A stretch of DNA of 64,000 nt from Tribonema minus. Lineage: Eukaryota > Sar > Xanthophyceae > Tribonematales > Tribonemataceae. Location: contig JAFCMP010000544.1 in the NCBI GenBank assembly GCA_017506865.1, positions 372,001-436,000 of the forward strand, in the 5' to 3' direction. Shown in pieces: positions 22,601 to 35,252 of this stretch. A program made the translations under genes and the position numbers. The notes beneath the pieces are model-generated. The model made no database searches, had not been told where the DNA came from, and saw only the letters and a program-made list of their open reading frames with translations. The first letter of the stretch is position 1. Every line of letters starts with the position of its first letter.

Positions 22601-23916
22601 CAAGTGCACCGCACAAATGCAGATGCTAACCCTAACCCTAACAAGTAACAACAGCTAACCCTGACCCTAGCCCTCACTCAAACCTAAGCAGACACAATAG
22701 CCCTCTGGCATATGGTCAAAGCATGCATGCCATGCCGCAAGGGACGGTGACTCACAGGAAGACAATGAAGCAGCACGGCAGCACCACGATCATCACGTAG
22801 AGGAGCGCCGTGCACCACCAGTCCGGCCCTATCATGCAGTGCAGCGGCCAGCGCGACTGTCACCACGCTCAGCGCACACACAGGGAGAGGCGAGCACAGG
22901 GTGAGACGCGCACCGTCACGCCCGTTCACACACTTGCATGGAAACGAATCAACAGATTGTAGAGCTCTAGCATGCGCAGACGTGAGCGTACACGCACAGA
23001 GAGAGATAGAGACAGACGAGGGGCAGCGCACACTGCGCATGTGCTGCGCCGTGAGTTGCGTGCCGGACAGCAGCGCCTGCTGCCGCTGCATATCGTAGCA
23101 CAGCACCTGCCTGAACAATGCATCATGATGCGGGAGCATACATTTGGGTCGTATGTAAGGCGTGCAAGGCTGGAGGCACCGGGGCTTATTGCCCTGTCTG
23201 TGGCACACATATAACGCAGAAAGTGAGACGGACGAACCAGAGCGCGCAATGGCCGCCAGTCTGTATTGCAATACACGTATGGCAAGGACAACGGGTGAGC
23301 ATTCTGGCACCAGCCCATTCCGCGGTTTTGAACTGTGACCTGGGCGACCTGACACTAAATGATGGCTGCACACTGCACTGTACACAAGCGCAAGTGCTGT
23401 GGACTTCATTATATGCGCTTATTTTGGCGACTGCTAGGCACTGCGGGACAGTTGATGTATAGAGCGCACATCAACCATGTTGGCTGCTCGCTTCAATCAG
23501 TTGTAGCGGTTGCAGTGAGTGCACAGGGGCTGCTGTGCTGTGTGAGCCACATGCACCAGCTAGGAAAAGGCGAGACTGAGACTGCATCGGTTTATTCTGA
23601 ATACGCTGCAGTGAATCTCCATTGTACCGTCAATACGCTATGTGCTAATGCTATGACACTAGCTTGAGCACTGCCGTCAATGCGTCATCATTGACATGAA
23701 ATCGGTGGTGACTATCCTGCCTTTCACAGTGACTGCGCAGGTTGGCATCGCTCCAAGACACACGGCCCATTCAACTGTCGTGCATGGCGAGCTCGTTCAG
23801 CTTTGTACCCTTGTCAGGATAATGGTGGACTCACGAGCCGAGTCGAGTACAGTACCTGTTTCCTGCCGCACAACAAGAGGCTGTTGCCGATGCGCTGCGG
23901 CACGCAGTACCACGTC
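19490..23916 (-). CDS. DHHC-type protein S-acyltransferase, 5 recognised exons, N-terminus uncertain
   Basis: Exons in transcript order: about 23916-23835, 22856-22756, 22015-21835, 21076-20321, 19603-19490; phases agree at each junction from 23835 on. Order of parts: Cys-containing N-terminal segment (IGNSLLLCGRKQ), transmembrane helix 1 (after MIGPDWWC), transmembrane helix 2 (VMVQLGVVLFFLSA) followed by the family DPG motif (CGDPGIVYG), a linker of roughly 200 residues rich in Ala, Pro and Gly, the zinc finger (CGQCGVLRG, HCGACGVC) with catalytic DHHC encoded at 20336-20347, then CVAKKTLWSFYAFL and a hydrophobic helix. The family transfers palmitate to cysteines of membrane-associated proteins from the endomembrane or plasma membrane. 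The linker between DPG and the finger is unusually long. The TGA at 19490-19492 overlaps a GTGAGG donor-like site, so helix 4 may be encoded further downstream. Confidence 0.82.
19662..19763 (+). repeat. Two-copy tandem repeat, period about 53 nt
   Basis: Copies at 19662-19710 and 19715-19763 share GGCTGGTACATGAAGCGC and flanking sequence, in the DHHC intron preceding exon 5. Confidence 0.9.
20321..21076 (-). CDS. DHHC gene exon 4: disordered linker and zinc finger
   Basis: A 252-codon exon after a GCGCAG acceptor, phase 0 on both sides, ending WMSK before GTGAGC. The N-terminal two thirds are low-complexity with acidic, Arg and Pro blocks. The finger has C-x2-C, HC-x2-C and DHHCPW; the usual RPPR before HC is replaced by RGAAAV. 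Confidence 0.9.
21835..22015 (-). CDS. DHHC gene exon 3: transmembrane helix 2 and DPG motif
   Basis: Begins after a C-rich tract and GAACAG; the first G completes a Leu codon. Reads SNTDHPIATTVVMVQLGVV and then CGDPGIVYGTYTQQQ. Ends CCG before GTGAGG in phase 0. Confidence 0.88.
22624..22682 (-). repeat. Degenerate CCCTAA block
   Basis: CTAACCCTAACCCTAAC followed by degenerate units, in the DHHC intron between the two transmembrane exons. Confidence 0.85.
22756..22856 (-). CDS. DHHC gene exon 2: transmembrane helix 1
   Basis: Acceptor GACAG, reads SRWPLHCMIGPDWWC and then the helix ALLYVMIVVLPCCFIVFL. Ends in phase 2 before GTGAGT. MIGPD resembles the GPD that precedes helix 1 in plant-type family members. 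Confidence 0.85.
23835..23916 (-). CDS. Probable DHHC gene exon 1 (N-terminal, partial)
   Basis: Reads TWYCVPQRIGNSLLLCGRKQ and VLYSTRL before a GTGAGT donor in phase 0, matching exon 2. Its 5' boundary and the initiator Met are not resolved; the frame stays open upstream to 24320. Confidence 0.5.
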
Positions 23917-26900
23917 CTGTCGCCCGACTCCAGCGCCGATGCCAGAGTATCTGCATCTCCGTGTTGTGTGCGTGCGCGCCGCCGCTGCTGTGCGTACAGC
24001 ATAGGTCGAGCAGCAGCTCCTGCTGCTGACCTGTGCGAGGCAGAGCAGGATGAGACAAGGCCCGCAACATGCGTCTGGCATAGCATAACTGACGCTGTAT
24101 TCGTCGCACTGCATTGACAAGCAGTGATTGCAAAGTAAGGTGGCCGTGTGCCTGCAGCAACTCTTTGTGGCGATCCAGCTGCAGCGACATGGACTGTGCA
24201 CACAGCGTTATGATGCGCAGCAACTTGTCTTGCTGCACCACTGACCTGGTTTGAATGTCTGTCGACGAGTCTAGAATCTATGCGATCGAGCAACACAGAG
24301 GGGGCAGTGGCCCACCCCACGCCCTTCTGTGTTCAATTGACAACGCACGTTGCTATTCCGTCATTTAGGAAAACATGCACCCTTACCGAATGAGTAGTTG
24401 CGGCCAAGCAGCTGGACTGGCGCACCGCTCATTCAGATATCATCGCTCAACGCGAGCTGCCACCGGCCTGCAGAGGCATGTGGGGGCGAACTCTTCAAAC
24501 TAAACTTCAACTGCAAAGTTCAACTGCAGTTTTTTGAATTTTTTTTTGTGAAGGGCCTGGGCTTGGGGGAGGTTGCGATCGAGAGCTGCGGAGCTTTATG
24601 GGAGACTGGTGGCGATGGACTCAGGGAGAGGGCGTCAGTCGGAACAAAGGCCCATAACGGAGCCGCGGCGGTGGCGGGGAGCGCTGTGTGCACGGAGGAG
24701 GTCCTGTGGGGTGAGAGTGCTGTAAATTAGTGAGGGCATCTACCTTGAAGATGAACGTCAATGGTACACGCATGATTGTGAGCGCACGTGCGCGCGCACG
24801 GCCATGGGGGGCTAGACGGGCAGTCGACGTCATAAGGTGGCGACAGCGCTGCAGGTGTTGCCGATGTGCATGGACAAGCGGGTGAAGCTGCGTTTTGTGT
24901 CCGTCCTACTTACTTGCCGTACATCACAGATGCCTTGGCGCACGGCTTGACAGAGCGCGGCAGTGGGCCGGGCTTGGCAGCCGGCGTGGGCGCAGCTGCG
25001 CAAGGACGCAAGCACTTGCGGTGACGTCTCAAGAAATAAATGAGCGACTGCTGGGATTCATGCACCGGGCAAAGTGGGCTTCACATGAGGCGCCAGCCCT
25101 GCCAACGCTGGCCCAAAGTGTAATGCAGCACAGCGCGTGCGCCCCTGACCACCAACTCAGCAGTGCGCCCGTTCCCTGAAGATGACTGCCAACGACGCGA
25201 TGAGCCGCAGAGCACAGGCTGCAGTTGTTGTGGTTTCAAGCGCAATGTGGAGCCGCCTACCTACTGTGCACAACCTGAGGCGGTCGCCGTCGGTGATGCT
25301 TGCTCTAGCTGCGAGGCTGTCAAGATGTCTGCCGTGCGCGCGGCGGCGGCGGCGGCGGCATTGGCGACATCATCACAGTAGTTCCTATAACGCTGCTGAG
25401 CCTCGCTGCCTCTGAGCGCTGCTGACGGCCGTCCCGCAGTGGGCGGGCCCGTACCTCTGCCCGCACGCTAACATTTACAATGGATTCCCGTTGAATGCGG
25501 CGCTCGCGGTGGCATGTGGAGGCGGCAGCGGTGGCGGCGACGGCGCGTTCCGTAGCTGCACGGCGGCAGCAGCAGTTCTGGTGATCGAGTTGGTGGCATC
25601 AGCGTGTGTTGCAGCAGAAGCCGCAGACGTGCTGCTGCTCGCTGCTGCCTGATTGGCGCTGACAGTGTGCCTGTCGCCTTTCGGGCAACACCAAGGAGAA
25701 TGCGGCTGAATGCGATGCCATGGTAGGCGCCCCGGAGGGGGGGGGGGGGGGGGGGGGGGGGGCTGTGGTGTTAGTGCTGGGGAAAAAGAGCGATGGAAGC
25801 TGAAAGGGCAGGAGGGAGAGAGTCTTTTAAAGCCACTGCAACATGTCACATCAGGACATGTTGAGCCACAGGATGCAGGTTTTGACATACTTATCATCAC
25901 CAGCGGTACCTACTTGTAGTTTTCCAGTGTTATGACACACATGGCGGAGTCCAAGGGAGGGGAAAAGATGGACGAGGACGCAGTGGGGTGTGTGGGGATG
26001 CCACTCGGCAATGCCGTCAATAAGTGAATCGTCAGTGCCACTGAGACACTTCGAATTCCCGGAAGATATGTGTAGATTCTGGCAGCAAGCTGAACATCCA
26101 CCATCTGGGCTTTTTTGCGGCCGTAAGCAAAAATGAATGAGAAGTACCTATCAGGTGCTGCTGGTTATTTCATGTGCTGCTTGGATCATTCTCTCGTTGA
26201 GAATCATTTGTGCTTGTCATCCATGCTCTTCATTGTACTTAAAGTGTATGAATGGGCTCCGCGCAAATGCTCACACAGGCTGCATCAAATTCAAGCCAGT
26301 GCCACGCCACATACCGGCTTGCCTTCCCTCTGGACAACTATTCTTTGAAAAACAGAACTCAGTCACAATGAACTTCAAGGCACTTGAGCCTTGTAACGGC
26401 CAGCGTACTGGAACCGTAGACTTGAGACCTGCATTGCATTGGCATCTTCAGGTGCCAGCCGACTTGTCTCAACTTCTAATTATGTGAGCAGCCAAGACGC
26501 CTGCAACAGCTACTATCATGCAATGGACTTGTTGTCATAGTGATGTGTCACAGCAACCACGATGCTCAAGGCATGAGAAATTCAAAGCTGCACGGAAACA
26601 GATTTTAATAATGTGACGCGAGGCCGCGTGTATGCACATGTGAGAAGTGCCGCAGTATGAGGCACGCAGCTGCGTAATAATCGCCCCCTATGTGTCAGAT
26701 GCAGTTGTGACACTCCAGCATTCCTGTTGCTGTGCCGGACAAGGCAACAAGTGCATGATGCAAAGAAGGGATATGCAGGCTGCACGTCTGCAGCGGGATG
26801 CTTGTTATGAGTGGCGTCCATAGAAGTGATAATACTATGCTGCGCGACTAGAATGGTGCGCATGATGTCGCCAGCGTGCAGAACACACTGCCATGGCAAC

Positions 26901-27640
26901 CACCATAGGTACCTCACTGAGCATCGACATCTGCGTCAGGCTGATGAGCAGCGCCGCACCCGATACTGGACCTGCCGATGCGCTGCCTGATGAAAACACT
27001 GCCCACAATACTGCATGTCGCACGAGCTACAAGCAGTCCGTAATTGGCGCCTGCACTATGCTAGAGATCTTGTCACACAGCACAGACGCGCGCCAGGTGA
27101 TTGCAAATCTCGTCACGGCGGTTGCAGGCCCCTATGTCGTAAATGCATAAAACAACACAATACTCTTTGGCACTGCACACGCACACTCACTACTGCTGCT
27201 GCCGTCTATCACAGTGCAGCGCGTTGTCTAGCCTGAAGTAGCGGCGTGAGCGTTTGCTCAACGACGGAATGATGCTGCAAGGCAATACAGCCTCTCACCG
27301 ACGGCCAGTGACGCCATGTTGCGAAGAGCGTTGCCTGACCACATTGATCACATACCATCCATCCAAAAACTGAACAGTGCTAACCTGTGCCCCCCCCCCC
27401 CTCCCTAACCTGTGCGCTGCCCCCCTTGCCCCCCCCCCTCCCCCTCGTCATGGGTGCCAATTCTCCATCGCTCCCATCCGTGAGGGGACACATGGGCACT
27501 GCCCTGAGCGCTGCGGTCACTGCACTGGTGGCGCCGCCGTGCTGCAGAGCGCTGCCTAAGCACTGTCACTGCTGTAGTGGCGCTCCGCGGCAGCGGCGAG
27601 CGCTGAGGCCGCGAGAGCGACTTCATCACCGACTTCAAGT
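23917..27640. other. No supported gene
   Basis: About 3.7 kb between the DHHC N-terminal exon and the EsV-1-7-type gene. It should hold the DHHC promoter and 5' exons. Short open frames have no domain I recognise. Contains a G homopolymer at 25738-25762. Confidence 0.5.
25738..25762 (+). repeat. G homopolymer
   Basis: About 25 consecutive G. Confidence 0.95.
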
Positions 27641-30600
27641 TCACCTTGACGCCCTGCCGCCTGTGCCCTTCCAACGCTGTGACCATGCCGCTCGTGGCGC
27701 GGTGAGTGCTCGCCGTGATGGCGTGGCCGCCGCTGCTGCTGCTGCTGCTGCTGCCGCTCGCTGCCATCGCTCTGCCGCTGCTCGCGCCCGCCCTTTGCGT
27801 GCTCCATAGACCCGGTATGGTGCATGCGCATGGAGGGCGCTGCCTGTTGAGCCGCCCGCCGACGCCTGCCGTTTCAGAGCGCCGCGCTGCGCCTGCTGCT
27901 GCTGTTCCGCTGGCGCGCTCAGCGCGTCCGCCGCTGCTATGATGCTGGCGAGACCGTGCAGGTGCCTGCTCCCACCTCTTCCTGGCTCCGACTGCCTTGA
28001 TCCTGCCTCACTGGCCTGGGAGCCCGTGCTGCCGTCACGGCGGTGACTACGCGGCGACTGATGTAATGATGCGTCGCTGTTTGGGCTGCTTGCGCTCGCT
28101 GATTGAATTTGGCGTTGAACTTCGCTCGTGCGCTCCACAGCGGGCCGCGGCGGCGGTCCGGGCATCATCATCCCGTCAGCAGGGTACGGTGGCGGCATTG
28201 GAGGCGGTGGCGGCCACTGTGGGTACGCCACCGTGTTGAGAGCGTAGGGGTAGTACAAGCCTTGCTGAAACGGTGGATAGCTGTGGGGAAGGGCTGGTAC
28301 CGAATGTTGGGCGGCGGCGCGGCATGGTAGGGGGGGTACATGGGGCTGTGAGACATGGGCGCATGTTGTGTCGTCACTGGTGTGGCCGTGGGCGGCGCGC
28401 CAACCTCAGGGAAGCGCTGCAGTACCCCGGTTATGCTTGGCAGCCACGCGTGCGGCCGGGTGCCAGCAGGTCCGACAGCGCCGCCATCAGCCCTGTTGCC
28501 GCCGCCGCTGCCATCGCCTCCAACACCGATCGTGTCGCTGGCGCTGCTGCCCCGTGGCGCCATGTGCATGCCGTTCTGCAAACCAGTGTGGCGCTGCTGC
28601 ACGCTGCTACCGCCGCCGCCACCATCGGCATTGCCGCCACTCGCAGCGCGCTGCCTCCGCCTGATGCGTTCCCCGCCGCTGCCACCGCCAGCCTCACCGC
28701 CGCCACCGCCGCCACTGCGCGTGCTACCGCTGACACCGTCAGTTCCCTGGGCCATCGCGGCCCGAGCGCCATTGCTGCTGTCCGCGGCGTGGCCGACGCT
28801 GCCATTTAAGAGGTTCCTTGCTGCGTTTGTGCTAGCGCCCCCCCCGTCGCGGGCTCTGCCGCCGTGCCCATGGCTGCCGACTGATACTGACACCGGACTG
28901 TCAATGCGTGGCTGGCTCTGGCGCGCGCCGTCAATGGGGCTGTCAGGCGGCCTGTTCTCTGAGCGCTGAGGCTGGGGCTGAGTGCTGTGCGCATGCTGCT
29001 GCTGCTGCTGCGAAGCCACCGAGCTGTCGCTGCCGCGTTGCACAGGTATTGGTGGCGGCAGCTGCGGTGCGACTGTTGGGGTCAGTCCCGGGTTGCCTGC
29101 TGCAGCAGAGGTGATGATTCAAGTTGTCAGCACTGGGCATTTTATTGCACAATTGAGCACTGTTCGGCGAGCCATCAGCCATCACGGTCGCATCGTCAAA
29201 ACATGCATGACGCGTTTTGTCCTTGCTGCAAGAAAGAGCTCTGTGTTGTCATCAGACAACTTCCAGCAGGTGGTGATGACTTCCACCAGCACAAAACTTC
29301 AAGTCAGCAGCGACATCATAATTGTTGCACTGAGCATCGACTTCAAGTTGACGCGTTGCCGTCCACGGTAAAGGCTTTGACACGATATACTCTTCATACA
29401 GAATGCAATGAAAAACGTCATGCATCAAGGATCCAGCGGACAAGGCACTGCCAGCTGGAAAAATTGAAGTCAGCATTGAGGTGAAAACGCTTCGACTTGT
29501 GCTACGTCCCATGGAGCTCTCATGCACACGAGCAACAAACTGTGATTGTACATTATGACGAGTAGCTGGCAGCTCACGAGTTTTTTGAGTAGGCCAGACT
29601 GAATGCACGTGGAACATTGCTGCATCGGGTGCAACTTGAAACATGAAAAACTCGGTCAGTGACACTTAGTCTATCACACTCAGAGTTTAAAACTCTACAT
29701 GATTGTTCGTCAACGCGTACATGAAGGAGGCCTTGTCGAGTTAATGAGCTTTTAAAGGTCCACCACTGTGCTGCACTCACAGAGTTGCAGCTATCATTGC
29801 ACAGTTCAACTTCAAGTTGAATATCAATTATCAATACCTTTAAGTTGACACTGCAAAGGCTTCAAGTTGTTTCTTTTTGAAGGGGTTAGATTTGCGGATT
29901 GTGGCGCGTGCTAGATATCAGCCAGATACCTGATCGAACATCATGATTCTGGTGTACACGTGAATAATAACGCTGGGCACACAAGTTGAATTAGAAGCAG
30001 CATGTGAATGCTTGTATTGCCAGTTCAGTACAGTAATACTTCAACTTGAAGTCTTGTCACGGGGTAAGACTCTCAGACTGCCAGTGGCAGCACAATCGAC
30101 ATCAGGCATCTGGGCTTTTGCGCGCCCTCAGCGAAAACTGTCACAAACCCAGCCCAACACGGTGTACACGGTCTTGTTCCTGCCGGCACAATCTCGAGAC
30201 GGTGCAAACGCGACCAATTACTAAGTAGTACACAAGAAATTATTACTTGCCAAAATTTACTAAATTGAACTCAGCACCTTGATGTGTGTCAAAACATCGG
30301 GACCAAAACCAGAGGGACTCAGCAATTGTTACATTGGGTATGGGTACAGAAACATTTGTGCCACTGCAATGTGAGGACATGCACTGTGACCAAGAGCCCG
30401 CGTGTAATTAAACAGATTTCAGGCTTTCGGGCTAACATCAGCTGTGCCTGCTCTAAATTTGAACGAAAAGGGTTCCAAAGCCCTTTCACAAATTGAATGT
30501 CTGCGCAGACGCGCACACGCGGCACTGCTGGCAGCTGTAGTATGCGAAGTTGCCGCAGCCACAGATCTCATCATCGCTGACATTATGATTGTAACCACCC

Positions 30601-30825
30601 ACCATATGGCGCTGGCGAAGGGAGGCGCTGGGAGCGCAAGTGCCCAAACGCAGAGACATGCTGTTCCAGCGCATTGGCGGCGTCAGCCTGCTGGCTATAG
30701 AAGCACTGCGCTGTGCTAGAGTGCGCCATCCCCGCCTGCCGATGCATTGCGCAGAACACGGGCCGGACTTCGGTGTCTGCTCCAGTGCTCCAGCCATACC
30801 TGGCAGGGACCCCGCACAACATGCA
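27641..30825 (-). CDS. EsV-1-7-type cysteine-motif protein with disordered tail (gene A)
   Basis: First recognised exon 30825-30603 encodes an EsV-1-7-like unit: CMLCGVPARYGW, then FCAMHRQAGM (C-x2-H and GM), then ADAANALEQHVSAFGHL. It ends phase 1 before GTGGGT. The next exon starts at 29099 in matching phase and encodes Pro-, Gln-, Gly- and Ser-rich sequence including NRPPDSPIDGARQSQP, shared with the paralogue at the right end of the window. Near 28280 the frame shifts by one base at a CCCC run; either a base was lost (assembly or mutation) or a short intron ends at CCCCACAG. The downstream frame reads QQGLYYPYALNTVAYPQW and further low-complexity sequence to TGA at 27641. EsV-1-7 proteins include the brown-algal developmental regulator IMM; molecular function is unknown. 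The first cysteine pair has shorter spacing (x2, not x4) than the paralogue. The upstream exon(s) and the exact C-terminus are uncertain. Confidence 0.65.
30603..30825 (-). CDS. EsV-1-7 exon of gene A
   Basis: Acceptor GCACGCAG and donor ATG before GTGGGT; phase 0 in, phase 1 out, the same phases as the homologous exon at 61151-61394. Confidence 0.75.
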
Positions 30826-32784
30826 CTGCGTGCGCACAAGAACCATGCAGACAGCGATTGCCGCAGTTATCGTCAGCTGCTAAATCAAATTTAAAAGGGA
30901 CATGTGACTGCAACGCCTACGAGCGCGTTTGACTTAGCAGACGCTCTCGATAACGTTGACCGCCTGTCACAATGGCAGGTCTACAACTTCACGGCTAGAC
31001 GTGCAGTGTCACGTGGAAACTCAATGTACTACATAAGCACTACTAATCTGCTCAAATTGCTGTAGGAACTGCTGCAGGCATCCTGCAAACTGCTCACATT
31101 GAATGAGACGCCCTGAAGCATGCAAGAGGAACTCGCAAAAGGAGAAGTGATCTTAGATAAAATATGTCCTTCTGGTCTTCACCAAAAGTAAAAGAATGTG
31201 CCAAATCACTTGAAGTTGGCCTGAGGAATTTCTTTTTTAAAGAGTACTACTAATTAGTAACGACAAGTACCAGTAGTGACACAGGCTGTGCGCAATCCCA
31301 CCATGATGATCTGCCACCATGATCTGCCAATAGTGTGACTTTGAAGGGCAACGTCGTACATGAAGCACCTTCCGGTACCCTGAAGTCAAGGAGTTACTTT
31401 GCTTGCAAACTGTACAGCAATCGTGATGGCAGAGGAGTGGTCCAGATGCTATCAGTGAATGACAGGGAGCTGCTGCTGCTCTGGATCAAGTACCTCTTCG
31501 GGTTCAAGCTGTTGTGGTAGCAAAAACAATAATTTGTCTGAACTTCAAGTTGATATGCAACTAGAGCTCTGGTGCGTGCCACAGTGAGCGGTCCGAATCA
31601 TTTTAGACATTGTTGTTGCAGTTGCACTGCCAAATTACAACCTTGTACTTTAAAGTATGAAATGTGCACTTTGCCAAAGTCTGCAGCTGCTGCCGATATA
31701 ATGAAGACTCAGTCACGGGCAGGGCACTTCCAACACATGGCACTTCTGAAAGTAAGCAATTGCCAAGCGACTTGGCAGCAGTTTCGGAATCCGGACCTAC
31801 TAGTAACATTAGAGCTTAAGCAAGGCAGGCAGATGATGTTGAGTGCAGCAATTTGAAATCGGATGCATGTTGGGCAGAAATTTTCAGCACAATGAAGCAT
31901 CACCTAGCCTCAGAACGCCCACCTAGCCCCACTACCAGTAGTAGTACAACTCAAACTTGAAGGTATTGCTTCATGACGCGTTCATGACATCATGACACGT
32001 TCTGGGGGGTGCAACTTTAAAAGCACAACAGTGGCACCAGCCTGTCAGTGATAGTGATTGCAGCAGTGCCACGCTCTTCCAAGTCGTCTCCGAGAGACTC
32101 TGAGTCGACCGCAATTATCAAATTCTACAAAGTTTGACCGGCAAAGTGCGTGAAGGACTTTGAAAGCATTGAGGTTCAACGTTATGTACTACAGTATACC
32201 CAGTCTTACCTAGTAGGCTACTATTATGACAGAATGATCCTGACTAGGCCACAGTATTATCACCTTATCACTGACAGCTGCAAAGTCAACAACGACTTGG
32301 AGGCTCACAGATTGCGTGCTTACTAACTGTTACAGACCGCGCGTCTGCAAACCTACAGGGCTGCTGCATGTACTTTGCATCCCGCATACCGGCGGCAGGC
32401 GAGCCGGCACTGAACTTAGGGTCAGAGAAGACTAAGTACTAGTAGGTTTCTCGCAGGGATGCCATATAAAAATTTAAATGTTCAACTTGGCTGTTGTATA
32501 CTTGTAAGACTCTGCCTGCAGTGAAACTGTAAGGCTTGTACTGCAAGAGGCGCAGCAAACTTCAAGTTTGGCTCAATCAGATTATGTATGCTGAAATTTT
32601 GTGAAGTAGTAAATTACTTTTAGCGCATGTGAGGACGCACAACCTCAACGATGATCAGTGCCAGAGTAATGGCACTTTGTTATACTGTATCATCATGATA
32701 ATGCCATTGGCTACGTAAATGATGGTTGATGATCAAGTCGAACTTCTGATCAGGGTTGGTCAAAATGCCTCAAATATCACATAC

Positions 32785-32925
32785 ATGGTGGCTCTGCTTG
32801 ACTCGTGGCCAAGTGCCAATTGCCACAGCAGCGGTGCCCATGGTCATTAGTGGAAGGCATTTGCGGCCAACCATACCTTGTCACTTATTAGTTTAACAAG
32901 TAGAGCTTTTGATTCTTTCCAATAC
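32785..32925 (+). repeat. Dispersed repeat copy B
   Basis: Similar to 7795-7930, in the same orientation, with indels. Confidence 0.6.
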
Positions 32926-33089
32926 ACTCATCTGACACAAAATGCTGTGGGTGTGCGACCGTCACCGTTTACTTTCATGCTGCTAGTAGGAGCTTGAAAG
33001 TGTACACTGTAAAACCTGATAGACTATCAAGTAGGTTTATAACGCTATGCTGCGTAGTATCGGGGCTGACAGACTCAAAGACGCGAAAA

Positions 33090-33111
33090 CACCCCCCCCC
33101 CCCCCCCACTA
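33090..33111 (+). repeat. C homopolymer
   Basis: About 20 consecutive C. Confidence 0.95.
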
Positions 33112-35252
33112 GGGGCAGGCATGTTCAAACCCCCCGACTTACAACGACACTGATAGCCTGCTTGGATTGGATGCCGCGTCGCGTGCGCACCTAGTTACTT
33201 ACTGGCAGAGTATCACACAAAAAAAAACTTGGCATGTGTGAGCGTGCGTTGTCAACAGCGCGCATCACAATGGCCCTGCATGCAACGCGCGCCGCGATTT
33301 GTAGGTGCCCGTTTTCTGGGCTTTGCAGCTCAATTGATCTATCCACAAGCTGCTGTTCTGAGGCACACAGCGTGATGTTCAGTGAACCCTCCTACGTCAC
33401 GTACAGGTGTACAGCAAGGTGGCGCTCAATATCGCCTTGCGCAGCTGAGCACTGTTGTGAACAAAGAAGAAGTACTACCGGTGGCTTCTAGGCTCTATGC
33501 TTTACAGGTTTCTGTGGCAATGCAGGCAAATGTGCAGCACAGCATAGAAGTACTATGTACTAGTTCAGGCTGTGGAAATCGCCGCTGCCGCTCAGTCAGG
33601 CGCAAATTATTCGGCCTGCTTGAGATCACTACACGACGCTTGCATAGACCAAGTGACTGGCGATGCGCGGCGTGGACACAGCTGGACTATTCATGCGCGC
33701 GCAGCTGCGGCAGGCAGCAGAACGAGCATCGCCAGGCCCTACAGAGTTCAGGCAGCGGCCATGCGGGATTTACGCTCACCAGACAGACCATCACATGTCG
33801 AGCTATGTCTGACTCTGGAGGGAGTCACACGCCAGCACGCCAGTCACCAGCAGCAGCCTCCCGCCAAAGCCCTTCCACCATCCTGCCAGTCACCACCGCC
33901 CGCCAAAGCGCCCCCTTGCGCGAGTGTCACGAGAAGTTGGTTCGTCACTGGCGTAAACCCGGGGGACCGAAACGTTATTTAGAACGCCAGCGAGTGTCTC
34001 GGTGTCTCACAGCTGACTTGGCAGTGCCGATCGACGCCGCGTGTGCAGAGACTTGAGACTGCACTCAGATCTGGCGGCTTTTTCGTTTGGAATTGCATCT
34101 TGCATGAACGAGCATACAGAAGCGCGTCACTTACTTTTTGGATGTATGAACATGTGTGGTGTGGTGTGTGTGTGTGGTGGTTCACTGACGCTGACGCGCA
34201 GCGTGGCGTGGCAGAGCGACGAGAAACAAAGTCAAAAATAAAAAAATTCCACGCGCGGTCCACGAAGTACAATAAGCGCCGAGATGCCGGGCCGGCGCCG
34301 AGCGCCGAGGCATACGAGGCTACGAGCGCCGAGGCAAACACACGAGGTGAGCTGAATAGCGCCCATAAGGAGCGTCGTCGAGTAAGTGTCGAGCGCGTGA
34401 CTGCCTGTGTACTCTTGCTTGTCCCTTCCGATTCTCTCACCGCTGACTGAATGTACCCCTGGGCCATTCCATAGATCTATGACATTAGTGTGTTTTATTC
34501 GTCATCGAACTCGCAGAAGCATGGCATTGCCCATGGCTGGTGCACCGTGCGTGCAGAGGTGTAGTATCAACCGTACAATATCTGTTTAATCTGTGTCTCA
34601 ATCTTCTCGCACGACTGCGAATTTCATCGAAGCCATGACGCCGCCAACATAGTGGCCGCCGCTGTGATAGCTCAAGCGGTCATGGAGCTGGTATGGCTGG
34701 TATGTCGTGGTTAGATTCTGCGGACACTTTGAGCCACTGACTCACGGACTTGGCGACGCAGCTTCTGATTGAATGCGCCTCGTTGTGTACGTGCTGGCTG
34801 GCAGGGCGCTCTTTTTGGTGCTGTGCGAGTGCATTGAGTGACTGGCAGGAGTCACTCCATTGGACCATACATACCAAGTGCACAGTATGTAGACATGTGC
34901 AAGCCCTGTTCGGAGTCCAGATACTATCAGTTGTATAAGACCTGGTGATTTTTCAGCAATCAAAAAGCACTGGTTTAGTCTATACCTATAGTCTATCCGA
35001 TCTGCACATGTGCTCATCAGCGGAAAGATCATTGATGCTGGTGTTTGTGATAAGTTCTACTAGTTATAACATATGTAATGGTGTAATTCCTTTTGAGGAA
35101 TGTGGCATACTTCATATACTCACGGCCTTGCATTAACGAAGGGCCCAAACCTGTCAGTGACGGATCATAATGCTCAGCTGCGTGCCCCTCCGGCATGATG
35201 GTCCTACTAGTAGTACTAGTACTGAGTATGCGATGCGTGAGCGCGGCAGCGA

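Larger units (their letters stand above)
30826..35252. other. AT-rich spacer, no supported gene
   Basis: Mostly AT-rich with many ACTTCAAGTT motifs. The moderately GC-rich frame around 33570-33980 has no recognisable domain. N-terminal exons of EsV gene A may lie near its left end. Confidence 0.5.

Noticed and set aside
29252-29665. Minus-strand frame upstream of the gene A tail exon
   Set aside because: It lies within the inferred intron between the EsV-1-7 exon and the tail exon and shows no recognisable domain.
33382-34056. Moderately GC-rich plus-strand frames as a gene
   Set aside because: No domain, no consistent frame and no splice context that I could support.
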